Below the pieces are notes generated by a model. That model was not told where the DNA came from and ran no database searches. It was given only the letters and a program-made list of their open reading frames with translations. From Nostoc sp. PCC 7524 (GTDB taxonomy: Bacteria; Cyanobacteriota; Cyanobacteriia; Cyanobacteriales; Nostocaceae): a stretch of DNA of 64,000 bases. Positions within the stretch are counted from its first letter, which is position 1; each line of letters opens with the position of its first letter. Position numbers and translations under genes: made by a program. Location of the stretch: positions 3,873,501-3,937,500 of the forward strand of contig NC_019684.1 in NCBI RefSeq assembly GCF_000316645.1, written 5' to 3'. Positions 8,473 to 17,288 of this stretch are shown piece by piece.

Positions 8473-9942
8473 AATACTGCCTCCAAAGCAGCAGCAGATT
8501 CTACCTCAACTACTCCTCAGCAAGAGAATCTACCTCAAGCTAAAACTTATACTGGAGGTCAGATTACTATTGAGATGGGCTATGACGGTAACACTATAGC
8601 TGCCTATTCATTCATCCATACAGGTCTTAGATATTCTTTATTTGAACCAGATGCCTTAGAATTCACTGGTCAAGCTGCCTCTTGGGTACTAACACAGAGG
8701 ATTAAGAATACTGTTTATACTAATATGAGCTTTAAGAAGATAGCTCAAAGGATTACCTCAGCTTATGGTATGAAGCTAGATATGTCAGAGGAAGGGCCTA
8801 CTTATACCTACTTCCCTCAGAGAGGACAGAGTGATTATGAGGCTCTACTAATAGAAGCTAGAAGAATAGGTTACAGAGTACATACTAAAGGAGCCACCTT
8901 ATCTATTAAGCCTAGAAAGGATGTAATGGCTGATAAGGAAGTATTTGTATTGGAATATGGGGATAATTTAGGCACTATCTTTGAAGTTATTCATGAAGCT
9001 CAGAGAGATAGTGAAGATGGAGCTAGATCCTCTAGTCCTGGAGCTAATAATTCAACAGGTGAGAGGAAGTTTGAGATTGACCCAGACTCAGGTAAGGTAG
9101 TACAGAAGAGAAAGGAGAATGTAGTAGGTACTGGTAGAGATGGTGCAGTAGCTACTACAGGGTCTATTCTACCTAGACCTATACCTAAGACTATAGGTAA
9201 TACTGATAAACAAGATGCTGATAATAGAGCTAATGAGACTAGAATTAAAGGATTACAAGCTGATGCCCAATTCCCCACTACACCAGAAGCTTTAACCTTA
9301 GACCCAGACACTCCCTTACTCACTAAAGGTATCAGTACCTTCTTAGATAGGATGTGGGTAATTGATACAGTCACTCATGATTACGATGGTAGGTTTATCA
9401 CCAGAGTTAGCTGTTTTAGTCCTATATCTAAAGCTAAAGAAACTGCTGATATTATTACTGCTACTCCCAGCTCTACAAATATAGTAGGTCAGATTATAAC
9501 TGCTGTATCTTCCTTTTATAGTGGATATATCATCCCAGCTAAAGGAATATTCTCCTCACCTTTTGGTATGAGAACTCTTAGAGGTAGGACTAGAATGCAC
9601 AATGGGATTGATATTGCTAATGCTGTAGGTACTCCCATCTATGCTGCTGCTAATGGAACTGTCTCTTTTGCTGCATTTGGTACTAATGCAAATCAAAAGA
9701 ATGGTTACGGCAATGTAATAGTAATAGACCATGCTAATAATGAGCAGACTCTATATAGCCACCTAAGTCAGATAGTAGTTAATAATGGTCAACAAGTTAC
9801 CCAAGGTCAATTAATAGGAAAGATGGGTAATACAGGATTCAGCACGGGGCCGCATCTGCATTGGGAGATTAGGGTCAATGGCAAACCTATTAATCCAGCA
9901 TCTAGAGTTAAATTACCTCCAGTAAGGGGAAGGATTCAATAA
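8464..9942 (+). CDS. Baseplate hub, C-terminal fragment with M23 peptidase domain (split by IS)
   Basis: The frame begins with a GTG at 8464 that lies inside the right IS repeat, so its first residues are fortuitous; authentic hub sequence begins at NTASKAAAD (8473). The first 200 residues continue the gp27/late-control-D-type hub (MSFKKIAQRITSAYG..., QRGQSDYEALLIEARRIGYRV). A disordered linker follows, and the C-terminal part (about residues 360-480) is an M23 endopeptidase with the zinc motifs HNGID and HLHWEI. Together with the upstream fragment the ancestral hub had about 960 residues and three peptidoglycan-directed domains. It overlaps the next gene by one base (taATGg). Confidence 0.85.
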   Translation: MPFNTASKAAADSTSTTPQQENLPQAKTYTGGQITIEMGYDGNTIAAYSFIHTGLRYSLFEPDALEFTGQAASWVLTQRIKNTVYTNMSFKKIAQRITSAYGMKLDMSEEGPTYTYFPQRGQSDYEALLIEARRIGYRVHTKGATLSIKPRKDVMADKEVFVLEYGDNLGTIFEVIHEAQRDSEDGARSSSPGANNSTGERKFEIDPDSGKVVQKRKENVVGTGRDGAVATTGSILPRPIPKTIGNTDKQDADNRANETRIKGLQADAQFPTTPEALTLDPDTPLLTKGISTFLDRMWVIDTVTHDYDGRFITRVSCFSPISKAKETADIITATPSSTNIVGQIITAVSSFYSGYIIPAKGIFSSPFGMRTLRGRTRMHNGIDIANAVGTPIYAAANGTVSFAAFGTNANQKNGYGNVIVIDHANNEQTLYSHLSQIVVNNGQQVTQGQLIGKMGNTGFSTGPHLHWEIRVNGKPINPASRVKLPPVRGRIQ

Positions 9943-10673
9943 TGGAAGAAATATTTAAACTATGGAAGCTCTCAGAGAAAGCTACTCAAATATCTCTAGA
10001 TAATGTGGGTAGAATTCCCTTTGGAACCTTAGCGATCGTTACAGATAATAATGACCCAGAAGGTAGGAGAAGGATTAAGGTAGCATTACCTAATACCCCT
10101 TCACTTAATAGCGATTGGTTAAGGAGATTACTAGCCTACCCCAACATAGATCCACCTCTACCTAAGATTGGAGAAACTGTTCTAGTTCTCTATGCTAATG
10201 GACTCGAATCTAATGGTTGGTACTTATCTCTCTGTAATGACACTAACCCACCTAGAGATAAACAATCACCTCTGAATGACCTATCTCAAGAAATCCCAGG
10301 TAATAGGGATATTGAGGTAAAAGGTAATGATGATTTAGTTATAGGAGGTAAGTTAACTACCAATGCAGATGATATTGAATTTAATTCTGAGAAGGATATT
10401 ACTGCTGAGGTGAAGGGTAATATCTTCATGAATGCTTTACAAGCTATCACCCTACAAGCTGCTCAGTATGTGATGTTCAAAGTAGGTCAGTGGACTTTCA
10501 AACTATTTGCAAATGGTACTTCTGAGGTAAGAGGAGGTGTAATAACTATCGATATGGGTGGTCACGGAATACGATTCACGAATGTAGGCACTATGGAGAT
10601 TAATGGTAGCCCTATTGCTGTTGAAGGTGCTGTTGACTCAGATGGAGACGTAATAGTAGATGCTGGGTGGTAA
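9942..10673 (+). CDS. Baseplate spike / assembly protein V-like (OB fold)
   Basis: This 243-residue protein has, at residues 25-105, the OB-fold pattern of phage gpV/gp5/VgrG spikes (GTLAIVTDNNDPEGRRRIKV, then LPKIGETVLVLYANG and GWYLSLCNDTNPP). After this comes a repetitive beta region (DIEVKGNDDLVIGG, DIEFNSEKDITAEVKGNIFM, MFKVGQWTFKLFANG) expected for a trimeric beta-helix or needle. It is the membrane-piercing tip attached to the hub encoded just upstream. No PAAR tip is recognisable in the gene. Confidence 0.82.
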   Translation: MEEIFKLWKLSEKATQISLDNVGRIPFGTLAIVTDNNDPEGRRRIKVALPNTPSLNSDWLRRLLAYPNIDPPLPKIGETVLVLYANGLESNGWYLSLCNDTNPPRDKQSPLNDLSQEIPGNRDIEVKGNDDLVIGGKLTTNADDIEFNSEKDITAEVKGNIFMNALQAITLQAAQYVMFKVGQWTFKLFANGTSEVRGGVITIDMGGHGIRFTNVGTMEINGSPIAVEGAVDSDGDVIVDAGW

Positions 10674-10678
10674 ATAAT

Positions 10679-11425
10679 ATGAATAAATTCCCTAAATTAA
10701 ATGAAGTTGTAGATAGAAATCTAGTAATCGAGCTGGATAAAGCTCCTAAAGAGTTAGTTAAAGAAATCCAAACTAAGCTTAAATTAAAGGGGTTATATAA
10801 CTATGAGGTGGATGGTATTGTAGGTAATCTAACTAGAAAGGCATTTGCTGAATTTAAGGAATCTGTATGGTTATCTCACCCTACCTTAATAGGTTCAAGT
10901 GTAGCGGCTAACTTATTAGAGATAGGTGAACATAGAGTTAGTGAACAAACTCAAGTTAGTAACTATAGCCCCCTAACAATATCTAGAACGGGTAAATCAA
11001 TGAGATTGCCTAATGGTAATACCGTTTTTGAGAACGAAGCTGTTATAGAAGGTATTTCACTAACCTGGGGTGAGGTGACTAAGGGTTGTACTAGAGTCCC
11101 TGAGAATAATCAAATTGTCAGTAATATTATTGAGACAGCTAAACTGTTTGGTGAAATTAGAGATAAATGGGGCAGCCCTATTATAATTACCTCTGGTTAT
11201 AGACCTCCTGCTATTAATCGTGCTGTTGGAGGAGCTAGCAAAAGTCAGCATATTATTGGTAGAGCATTAGACATACGGAACTCTACCGGAGATATTTATA
11301 AACTATATGACCTAATCCTAGGAGTTATGAGAGCTAGAGGTACAGGAGGGTTAGGCAGGGGTATGCGTTTATCCTTCTGTCATATTGATACCCGTAATAA
11401 TTCTCTAGTTATCTTTGATTATTAA
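10679..11425 (+). CDS. Peptidoglycan-binding + M15-type peptidase
   Basis: An in-frame GTG at 10667 overlaps the spike gene; the ATG at 10679 follows GGTGGTAAATAAT and gives 248 residues. Residues 10-75 resemble a peptidoglycan-binding_1 domain (VKEIQTKLKLKGLY..EVDGIVGNLTRKA). The C-terminal half is a peptidase M15-type zinc D,D-carboxypeptidase/endopeptidase: GSPIIITSGYRPPAIN, SKSQHIIGRALDI (first metal ligands) and FCHIDT (third ligand). This is a fourth peptidoglycan-active domain in the baseplate cluster. It may be the lytic endolysin or a virion-associated lysin; the position next to the spike favours the latter. Confidence 0.8.
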   Translation: MNKFPKLNEVVDRNLVIELDKAPKELVKEIQTKLKLKGLYNYEVDGIVGNLTRKAFAEFKESVWLSHPTLIGSSVAANLLEIGEHRVSEQTQVSNYSPLTISRTGKSMRLPNGNTVFENEAVIEGISLTWGEVTKGCTRVPENNQIVSNIIETAKLFGEIRDKWGSPIIITSGYRPPAINRAVGGASKSQHIIGRALDIRNSTGDIYKLYDLILGVMRARGTGGLGRGMRLSFCHIDTRNNSLVIFDY

Positions 11426-11480
11426 AGTGGGTTAGGTGGCAACCTTAACTAGGTTAACGTTGACAACTCTACTTCATAGA

Positions 11481-11535
11481 GGTGGCAACCCCTCTTCTAG
11501 TTAACTGTATATATAATAAATCAAGGGTTGCCACC
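11481..11535 (+). repeat. Hairpin repeat element, copy A
   Basis: GGTGGCAACC at 11481-11490 faces GGTTGCCACC at 11526-11535, flanking an AT-rich centre with CTAGTTAACTGTATATATAA. Copy C at 21151, read on the other strand, has nearly the same whole sequence, including the centre. The centre contains a -10-like TATAAT. Confidence 0.85.
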
Positions 11536-11678
11536 TTACATCTCAGTATAAATTAAATTAAGTATTAAGTTTATGCTTATTATCTTTCCCTTTAACTAGA
11601 AGGATTCCTCCTGAGCATGAGGTATAGTTACTACCCCTTAATTAATAAGGTAACAACCCTAACTTAGTTAGTATTGGC

Positions 11679-11750
11679 ATCTTCACCTTCGGTAAAGGTG
11701 GCAACCCCCTTTCTAGTAATCCTTAAGAATAATAATTAAGGGTTGCCACC
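11679..11750 (+). repeat. Hairpin repeat element, copy B with 5' extension
   Basis: The core is GGTGGCAACC (11697-11706) facing GGTTGCCACC (11741-11750). The 5' extension ATCTTCACCTTCGGTAAA is itself a small hairpin and recurs, inverted and with one mismatch, beside copy C at 21205-21222. Bases 11679-11716 therefore form a 38-39 bp inverted pair with 21185-21222. Confidence 0.85.
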
Positions 11751-11861
11751 TTATTTTAGATAATTATTATTGTTAATAATAAAGTTCAATATTTAGGTTA
11801 GGTATATTACCCTTTGTACTAGAAACCAACCTTAGACAAAATTATATATTAGATAAACAAT

Positions 11862-12194
11862 ATGACAACAGGCATAGCATTTCCCCTAACTTTAGATAAA
11901 TCTAGGGGCAATTTATTAATGGCTTCTGAAGGGGAATTGATTAAAGGTCATATTCTTTCCTGGTTACAAACTCAGCCTAGAGAGCGTGTAATGAGACCCC
12001 AATATGGAATGAGAGATCCATTATTTAATTCCGCATCAGATATATCTATCTTTGCTAGTGAAGTACAGGAAGGATTGAGAAGATATATCCCAGATATTGA
12101 CTTCCAGGTATATGGATCTATTAATGATGCAGGAGAGGCTGTCTTAAGTATCTTTTGGGAAGATGAGAGTATTACTTTAAGAGTATCTTTATAA
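11862..12194 (+). CDS. Baseplate wedge protein, gp25/GpW-like
   Basis: This 110-residue protein, with the signatures ..GELIKGHILSWLQTQPRERV, MRPQYGMRDPLF and IFASEVQEGLRRYIPDI, matches the GPW/gp25 family. It is the conserved small wedge component that nucleates sheath assembly on the baseplate. It starts the second half of the tail cluster, 7 bases ahead of baseplate J. Length is normal for the family. Confidence 0.9.
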   Translation: MTTGIAFPLTLDKSRGNLLMASEGELIKGHILSWLQTQPRERVMRPQYGMRDPLFNSASDISIFASEVQEGLRRYIPDIDFQVYGSINDAGEAVLSIFWEDESITLRVSL

Positions 12195-12200
12195 TTAAAT

Positions 12201-13382
12201 ATGACAACAGAACCTTTAACATCAATAATTTTAGATCCCCAGGCAGAGGAGGAATTAGCTCTAAGATCCCAAGCCAGAGTATTTAATGAATCTGGGGGTT
12301 TATTAAATGACTTCTCAGAGAATTCCCCTGTAGCTGCTTTAATTCAAGGTCAAGCTTTTGCAGGAGCAGAACTTTTATACTACATTAATCAGTTACCTTT
12401 AGCTTTAGTTATAGATTTCCTCAAGATAACTGGAGTAGAGAGGAGTTTAGGTACTAAAGCTACCACTACACTAACCTTCACCCTAATAACTCCTCAATCC
12501 ACTACCTTCACAATACCTGAAGGCTTTGAGGTAGTAGATTTATCTGGTAGATATTCATTCTTCACCGATGCTCCCTTACAAATACCTCCAGGACTAACTT
12601 CCGGTTCTGTAACTGCTACTGCTGAGGAAGTTGGTAGTGCTTATAACCTAGCACCTTACACGATTGTAGGAGCTACTCAACCTCTTACTTTCCTATCTCA
12701 GGTAGTTAATACTGAGCCTTCCTCTGGAGGTACTGATGCAGAGACAGTAGAGGAGACTATCAGTAGGGGATTAGCTCAACTAAGGTTAAGGAACCTAGTA
12801 TCTGCCAATGATTATGAGCAAGCTGCTGAGAATATTCTAGGACAGGGTTCAGTAGCTAAAGCAATAGGACTACTCTCTCAGAATAAATTAAATACAGAGG
12901 AATTAGGTGCGGTACATTTATTCCTCCTGAATGCTAACCAAGAACCTGCTAATCAGGCTCAAATCTCCCAAGTAAGAAATCAATTAAGCTCTAGGATTCA
13001 GTTAGGTACTCGGCTATATATCAGCCCAATGGAGCTATTACCTATTAGTGGAGACTTAATAGCTAAATTAGTACCTGGAGCTAAATTAGATGAAGTTATT
13101 AATGACCTTTGGGAAGCTTATCAGGATTATCTAAATCCCTCTACTTATCCACCGGGTCAGGATGTAATTATGAATGAGGTAGAGTACCATTTAAGATTAA
13201 CTGGGGGAATAAAAGATATTCAATTATTATCGTTAAATAACCAACCCGTTAATGTACCCTTACCTAATTTATATACCCTTCCTACACCTTATAGTCTCTT
13301 TATTCAATTAGTAGATGTTGAAGGTAATATCTATCAACAAGTAATGGGAGAAGGTGAATCTCCTGATTTCTTTATAAATTAA
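12201..13382 (+). CDS. Baseplate J-like protein
   Basis: This 393-residue protein carries the baseplate_J pattern. An N-terminal helical part (ARVFNESGGLLNDFSENSPVAALIQ) leads to a central segment TIPEGFEVVDLSGRYSFFTD followed by TATAEEVGSAYNLAPYTI. The family's SGGTDAETVEE...RGLAQLRLRNLVSANDYEQAA block then precedes a C-terminal domain. It forms the wedge ring (T4 gp6, P2 J, Mu gp47 analogues). It sits between gp25 and, after the intruding endonuclease gene, protein I. Confidence 0.9.
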   Translation: MTTEPLTSIILDPQAEEELALRSQARVFNESGGLLNDFSENSPVAALIQGQAFAGAELLYYINQLPLALVIDFLKITGVERSLGTKATTTLTFTLITPQSTTFTIPEGFEVVDLSGRYSFFTDAPLQIPPGLTSGSVTATAEEVGSAYNLAPYTIVGATQPLTFLSQVVNTEPSSGGTDAETVEETISRGLAQLRLRNLVSANDYEQAAENILGQGSVAKAIGLLSQNKLNTEELGAVHLFLLNANQEPANQAQISQVRNQLSSRIQLGTRLYISPMELLPISGDLIAKLVPGAKLDEVINDLWEAYQDYLNPSTYPPGQDVIMNEVEYHLRLTGGIKDIQLLSLNNQPVNVPLPNLYTLPTPYSLFIQLVDVEGNIYQQVMGEGESPDFFIN

Positions 13383-13404
13383 ATTATTATTAAATATATT
13401 TAAT

Positions 13405-14085
13405 ATGACTACAGGTATATATGCCATCATCAACAAGATTGATGGTAAATCTTATATTGGAAGTGCTACTAAAAGTTTTAATCATAGGTGGTATAACCAT
13501 AAATACTATCTAAGATTAAATAAACATCACTCCCCTTATCTTCAAAGAGCTTGGAATAAATATGGTGGGGATAGTTTTGAATTTAAAATCTTAGAAATAA
13601 TTCCTAAAGAAGAATGGATCTATAATAAGTATGTAACAGACTTTGAGCAAATTTATTTAGATACCTATCAGCCCGAATACAATATATGCCCTACTGCTGG
13701 TAGTAAAATAGGTTATAAACATTCTGAGGAAACTAAAAAGAAAATTGGAAATTCCAATAAAGGTAAGACTCGTTCAGAGGAGGCTAGAAAGAGATTCAGT
13801 GAATCTTATAAAGGTAAATCTCCTTCTCTAGAAACAAGGGAGAAGATTAGATTAGCTAATACAGGTAGGATTAAATCAGAAGAAGAAAGGAAGAAACTTA
13901 GTATAGCTAATTCAAAGAAGAAGTGGGTAGTAACCTCTTCTCTTATGGAAGAACAAATTGTTACAAGTCTATCCGCTTTTTGTAGGGAGAATAATATTTC
14001 TGTTTCTTGTTTACATAGAGTCGCACAAGGAAAGAGAAATCACCACAAAGGCTGGAAATGTAGACCTTTTGGGGGTGAGGTTTAA
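13405..14085 (+). CDS. Free-standing GIY-YIG homing endonuclease
   Basis: This 226-residue protein has a GIY-YIG catalytic domain at residues 4-95: GIYAIINKIDGKSYIGS, the Arg in HRWYNHK and the Glu in FEQIYLDTYQPEYN. The middle has NUMOD3-type repeats (YKHSEETKKKIGNSNKG, RSEEARKRFSESYKGKS, KSEEERKKLSIANS). The C-terminus has a NUMOD1-like helix-turn-helix (ITVTSL..F.R.N.IS.SCLHRVAQGK pattern) ending in KGWKC. It lies between the J and I genes, which are normally adjacent, and its stop overlaps the I start (taATG at 14083-14087). It is therefore a selfish insertion that preserves operon translation. Confidence 0.92.
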   Translation: MTTGIYAIINKIDGKSYIGSATKSFNHRWYNHKYYLRLNKHHSPYLQRAWNKYGGDSFEFKILEIIPKEEWIYNKYVTDFEQIYLDTYQPEYNICPTAGSKIGYKHSEETKKKIGNSNKGKTRSEEARKRFSESYKGKSPSLETREKIRLANTGRIKSEEERKKLSIANSKKKWVVTSSLMEEQIVTSLSAFCRENNISVSCLHRVAQGKRNHHKGWKCRPFGGEV

Positions 14086-14693
14086 TGCAAACGCAAATCG
14101 CGTGGCAGACAGGTAGACCTATCTTCTCAAGACTTCCAGAGGTTTATCAAGAGAATGCGATCGCTAACTATCTAACAGCATTCTGGGATGAATTATTAGT
14201 TAACAATAAAGCTAGAATTGATGATTTACCTCGACAGCTTAATCCTCTTACCTGTGATGCTAATTGGTTAGATTTCTTAGCACCTTTATGTGGTTTTACG
14301 GGAGAGTATTGGGATAGAAAATGGCAAGATAACTTTAAAAGAAACTTAATAGCTAGTTCATACCAAAGGATATGGTCTAACAAAGGTAGTAGGGAATGTT
14401 TATCTACTGTATTAATTTGCTTTAAAATCCCTCATAACATTGCTACTATGGGTGATTTCATATTAGGTCAATCTAAATTAGGAGTAGATCCATTAGGCAG
14501 TTTGGCTTTTAAATATATCATTTACCTACGAAGTTCTTATCAAGGAACTCCTGAAGTCAAGTTAGTAGAGAAATTAAATAAACTATTCGGTCCTTGTTGG
14601 TGTAAATCCGAAGTTATATTTGATGATTCTGTAGTTTCTATGAATATAGAGCAGGAATTAAACTCCCTACTTCTGTCATTAATGCTTACTTAA
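14085..14693 (+). CDS. Baseplate protein I-like (P2 gpI family)
   Basis: This 202-residue protein has the family's opening FSRLPEVYQENAIANYLTAF and the block LPRQLNPLTCDANWLDFLAPLCG..EYWDRKW....RNLI, followed by a Gly/Ser-containing ..NKGSRECL helix. P2 gpI-type proteins link the wedge to tail fibres. The 1-base overlap with the homing endonuclease suggests coupled translation. The next genes are fibres, as expected. Confidence 0.83.
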   Translation: MQTQIAWQTGRPIFSRLPEVYQENAIANYLTAFWDELLVNNKARIDDLPRQLNPLTCDANWLDFLAPLCGFTGEYWDRKWQDNFKRNLIASSYQRIWSNKGSRECLSTVLICFKIPHNIATMGDFILGQSKLGVDPLGSLAFKYIIYLRSSYQGTPEVKLVEKLNKLFGPCWCKSEVIFDDSVVSMNIEQELNSLLLSLMLT

Positions 14694-14728
14694 ATTCTTA
14701 AATTAAATTTTATATTAATTAATACAAT

Positions 14729-16117
14729 ATGACTCAGATTTTAGGAACACTCTTGGATTCAGGAGGTAGTCCTGTCACGGGTAAATTAAGGGTTACTCTT
14801 ACTGGCAACCTAATAGATATTGCTGCTAATCCGGACTCCATTCAATTAGTAGAACCTAGTTTATTTGATATTACTAATGGGGTTCTAAATATTACTTTAA
14901 ATGAATCAGAGACTAAGAAGGTAACTTATAGGTTTGAATTCTTTAAGACTGATGCAGAAGGTAACTTAATAGAGCCTGCCCTTTTAGATTTCTATGCTAT
15001 AGTACCTAACTTAGCTGATGTACAGTTTGCTTCTCTAGCACCTACTGGAATGGTAAATGATGTACTAGATACTGGAGCATTAAGGGTAGCTCAAATTATT
15101 GCCAATAATCCTAATTTAGCTCAAAGTATTGGTGGACCCTTCCCTCAAGGTAATTTTAACCCTGCCTCTACTTATAAATATCGTGATTTAGTTAATTACT
15201 TAAATAGAACTTACATCTCAAAAAGTATAACCCCTATTACTGGAGTTTTACCAACAGATACTAATAACTGGATGCTCATTCCTGTGGAACCTGATGGTAA
15301 TTTAATCTTGGGGGATGATACTCCTTATGGGGTTGCCTGGGATGGTTCGGGATTGGCAGCTTCTCAAGATGCTATATATGATGCTATCCAAACTGTTAAC
15401 TCTAATATCAATTTAAAAGCTAATATTGATAGCCCTATTTTTACAGGCAATGTTATAGTACCTAACCAGACTGCTGGAAGCAATAATAATAGGGCAGCTA
15501 ATACATCTTATGTTGATGAAGGTTTAGCTCTAAAGGCTGATACAACCTATGTAGATGCTGGTTTAAATTTAAAAGCTAATTTAGCTAGCCCTAATTTAAC
15601 AGGTAATCCTATTGCTCCTACTCCATCTTGGGGTAGTAGTAATACTTCTATTGCCACTACTCAGTACGTAACACAAGCCTTTACACCCAAGTTAATTGTT
15701 GGTAAAGGTACTACTCAGACAATACCAAACAATGTAGCTACTGCTGTTACTAACTACGCTTCACCTACTTTAGATACTAATTCTATATTTAACGCGAGTA
15801 CAGGAGTAGCAGTAATTCCTGTAGGTAGGTCTGGAACCTACATAATTAATGGTCTGGTAGGCTGCATTGTTGATGGCTCTAGTACGGGATACGGTAGAGT
15901 TTCTTTGTATTTAGGTGTATCTGGTTTAGGTGATGTACTTCTTGACGAAAAGCAGCTTACTAATTTTGATGAAACTGGGATGTATGCAACAGGTAGTGTC
16001 ATGCTTAATTTAGTAGCTGGTCAACAACTTAACCTGTGGGTTAGCGCATATCACGATACTCCACCGACTAGCCATTATATTACTGTCGCTAGGTTTGAAT
16101 TACAAAGAATTCCCTAA
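14729..16117 (+). CDS. Tail fibre protein with C1q-like head
   Basis: This 462-residue protein has an N-terminal Ig/carboxypeptidase-like beta domain (ILGTLLDSGGSPVTGKLRVT), then fibre repeats of the type LKANIDSPIFTGNVIVP and LKANLASPNLTGNPIAP with interleaved YVDEGLALKAD units. Those repeats are typical of trimeric tail-fibre shafts. The last 130 residues (QTIPNNVATAVTNYASPTLD, GTYIINGLVG, GRVSLYLGVSG, LNLVAGQQLNLWVS) resemble a C1q/TNF-like trimeric head. It likely contacts host surface glycans. Fibre assignment is secure; the head fold is a resemblance only. Confidence 0.78.
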   Translation: MTQILGTLLDSGGSPVTGKLRVTLTGNLIDIAANPDSIQLVEPSLFDITNGVLNITLNESETKKVTYRFEFFKTDAEGNLIEPALLDFYAIVPNLADVQFASLAPTGMVNDVLDTGALRVAQIIANNPNLAQSIGGPFPQGNFNPASTYKYRDLVNYLNRTYISKSITPITGVLPTDTNNWMLIPVEPDGNLILGDDTPYGVAWDGSGLAASQDAIYDAIQTVNSNINLKANIDSPIFTGNVIVPNQTAGSNNNRAANTSYVDEGLALKADTTYVDAGLNLKANLASPNLTGNPIAPTPSWGSSNTSIATTQYVTQAFTPKLIVGKGTTQTIPNNVATAVTNYASPTLDTNSIFNASTGVAVIPVGRSGTYIINGLVGCIVDGSSTGYGRVSLYLGVSGLGDVLLDEKQLTNFDETGMYATGSVMLNLVAGQQLNLWVSAYHDTPPTSHYITVARFELQRIP

Positions 16118-16137
16118 TAGTATTTAACCAACTTAAT

Positions 16138-17277
16138 ATGACAAGAAAAGTATTCCAAAATGGACAACCCCTCTTTGCTGAGGATGTTAATGCCATTGCA
16201 TATCCTATACCAGATGGACAGGATTTTATAGGCAGAGGCCCCAAAGTAATTGATGAGTATTTAGACGATGCCCCTACTCAAATAAAATCCAGATTCTACA
16301 GCTTCTATGACAGATTAAAAGTCAGCCACACTACAGGGTTGGCTTTTTCTTATTTAGGAGGGGCTGTACTTCTAAGTAATGGTGTTGTGACTACCATTAG
16401 CCCAGGTACTATTTCAGTTGCTAATAATGCTACTAACTATATATTTGTAGGAAGTAATGGTGCTGTTCAATCCTCCACTCAATTACCTAATGAATGCTTT
16501 CCTCTAGCTATAGTTACCACAAGTGGAGGAACAGTATCAGGTGGTGTAATTGATTTAAGAGACAAAATAATAGATAGAGTCAGCCCTGGAACCATCCCCG
16601 TTGAACAGATAGTTCCTTCTGGTACTGGAATGGAATTCTGGGGTAGTGTTCTCCCTTCTGGTTGGTTATGGTGTGATGGTAGTTTATATGAACCTTCTCA
16701 ATACCCTACATTGTTTGCTGCAATTGGTTACACTTTTGGTCAATCTGGTACTAGGTTTAGAGTGCCAGACAAGAGAGGTAGAGTTAGCGTTGGTGCAGGT
16801 CAAGGTAGTGGCTTAACTAATAGATTACTTGGTCAGATCTTTGGTGAAGAAAGCGTAACCTTAAACGTTGCTCAACTACCTTCTCACTCTCATGGAATTA
16901 ATGATCTAGGACACTCCCACTCTGTTAATGATCCAAGTCATAGTCATGGAATAAGTGATCCAGGGCATTTTCATAATATATATGCTTGGATTGGTAGACC
17001 TGGAGTTTTTGATGATGGGCTTACAGATGCCTTTACTACTAATAAGAACGTAGCTATTGCAGGGGAAGACCAGAATAATAAAGCTTATATTGCAACTAAT
17101 GCTAATGGTGTTCAATTAGTAGCAAATTCAGGTACAAATATAGGAATATTCGGAAGTAGAACTAATATTAGTATTGCTTCTCAAGGTACTGGAATCACTA
17201 TTAATCCTCAAGGTGGTAACGGCTCTCATAACAATATTCAACCTAGTATTGTTTGCAACGCTATTATTAAAATCTAA
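16138..17277 (+). CDS. Phage tail-collar domain fibre with HxH repeat
   Basis: This 379-residue protein has a phage tail collar domain at about residues 160-225: GMEFWGSVLPSGWLWCDGSL, YPTLFAAIGYTFG, FRVPDKRGRVSVGAG. It is followed at about 248-282 by four HxH motifs at exact 9-residue spacing (HSHGINDLG, HSHSVNDPS, HSHGISDPG, HFHN), and the protein ends SHNNIQPSIVCNAIIKI. HxH motifs in long-tail-fibre tips such as T4 gp37 bind iron. The same architecture occurs in bacterial microcystin-dependent-protein (MdpB)-like proteins. It is probably a receptor-binding fibre or collar. Confidence 0.82.
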   Translation: MTRKVFQNGQPLFAEDVNAIAYPIPDGQDFIGRGPKVIDEYLDDAPTQIKSRFYSFYDRLKVSHTTGLAFSYLGGAVLLSNGVVTTISPGTISVANNATNYIFVGSNGAVQSSTQLPNECFPLAIVTTSGGTVSGGVIDLRDKIIDRVSPGTIPVEQIVPSGTGMEFWGSVLPSGWLWCDGSLYEPSQYPTLFAAIGYTFGQSGTRFRVPDKRGRVSVGAGQGSGLTNRLLGQIFGEESVTLNVAQLPSHSHGINDLGHSHSVNDPSHSHGISDPGHFHNIYAWIGRPGVFDDGLTDAFTTNKNVAIAGEDQNNKAYIATNANGVQLVANSGTNIGIFGSRTNISIASQGTGITINPQGGNGSHNNIQPSIVCNAIIKI

Positions 17278-17288
17278 TAATAATAAAT

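Larger units (their letters stand above)
11426..11861. other. 436-bp intergenic region between spike/peptidase and gp25 modules
   Basis: No coding frame is supported here. The region is AT-rich and carries two full copies of a hairpin element (annotated separately at 11481 and 11679) plus a lone half-site GGTGGCAACC at 11435-11444 and a degenerate one near 11649. It ends at the ATG of the gp25 gene. It is the main transcriptional break in the tail cluster. Confidence 0.7.
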
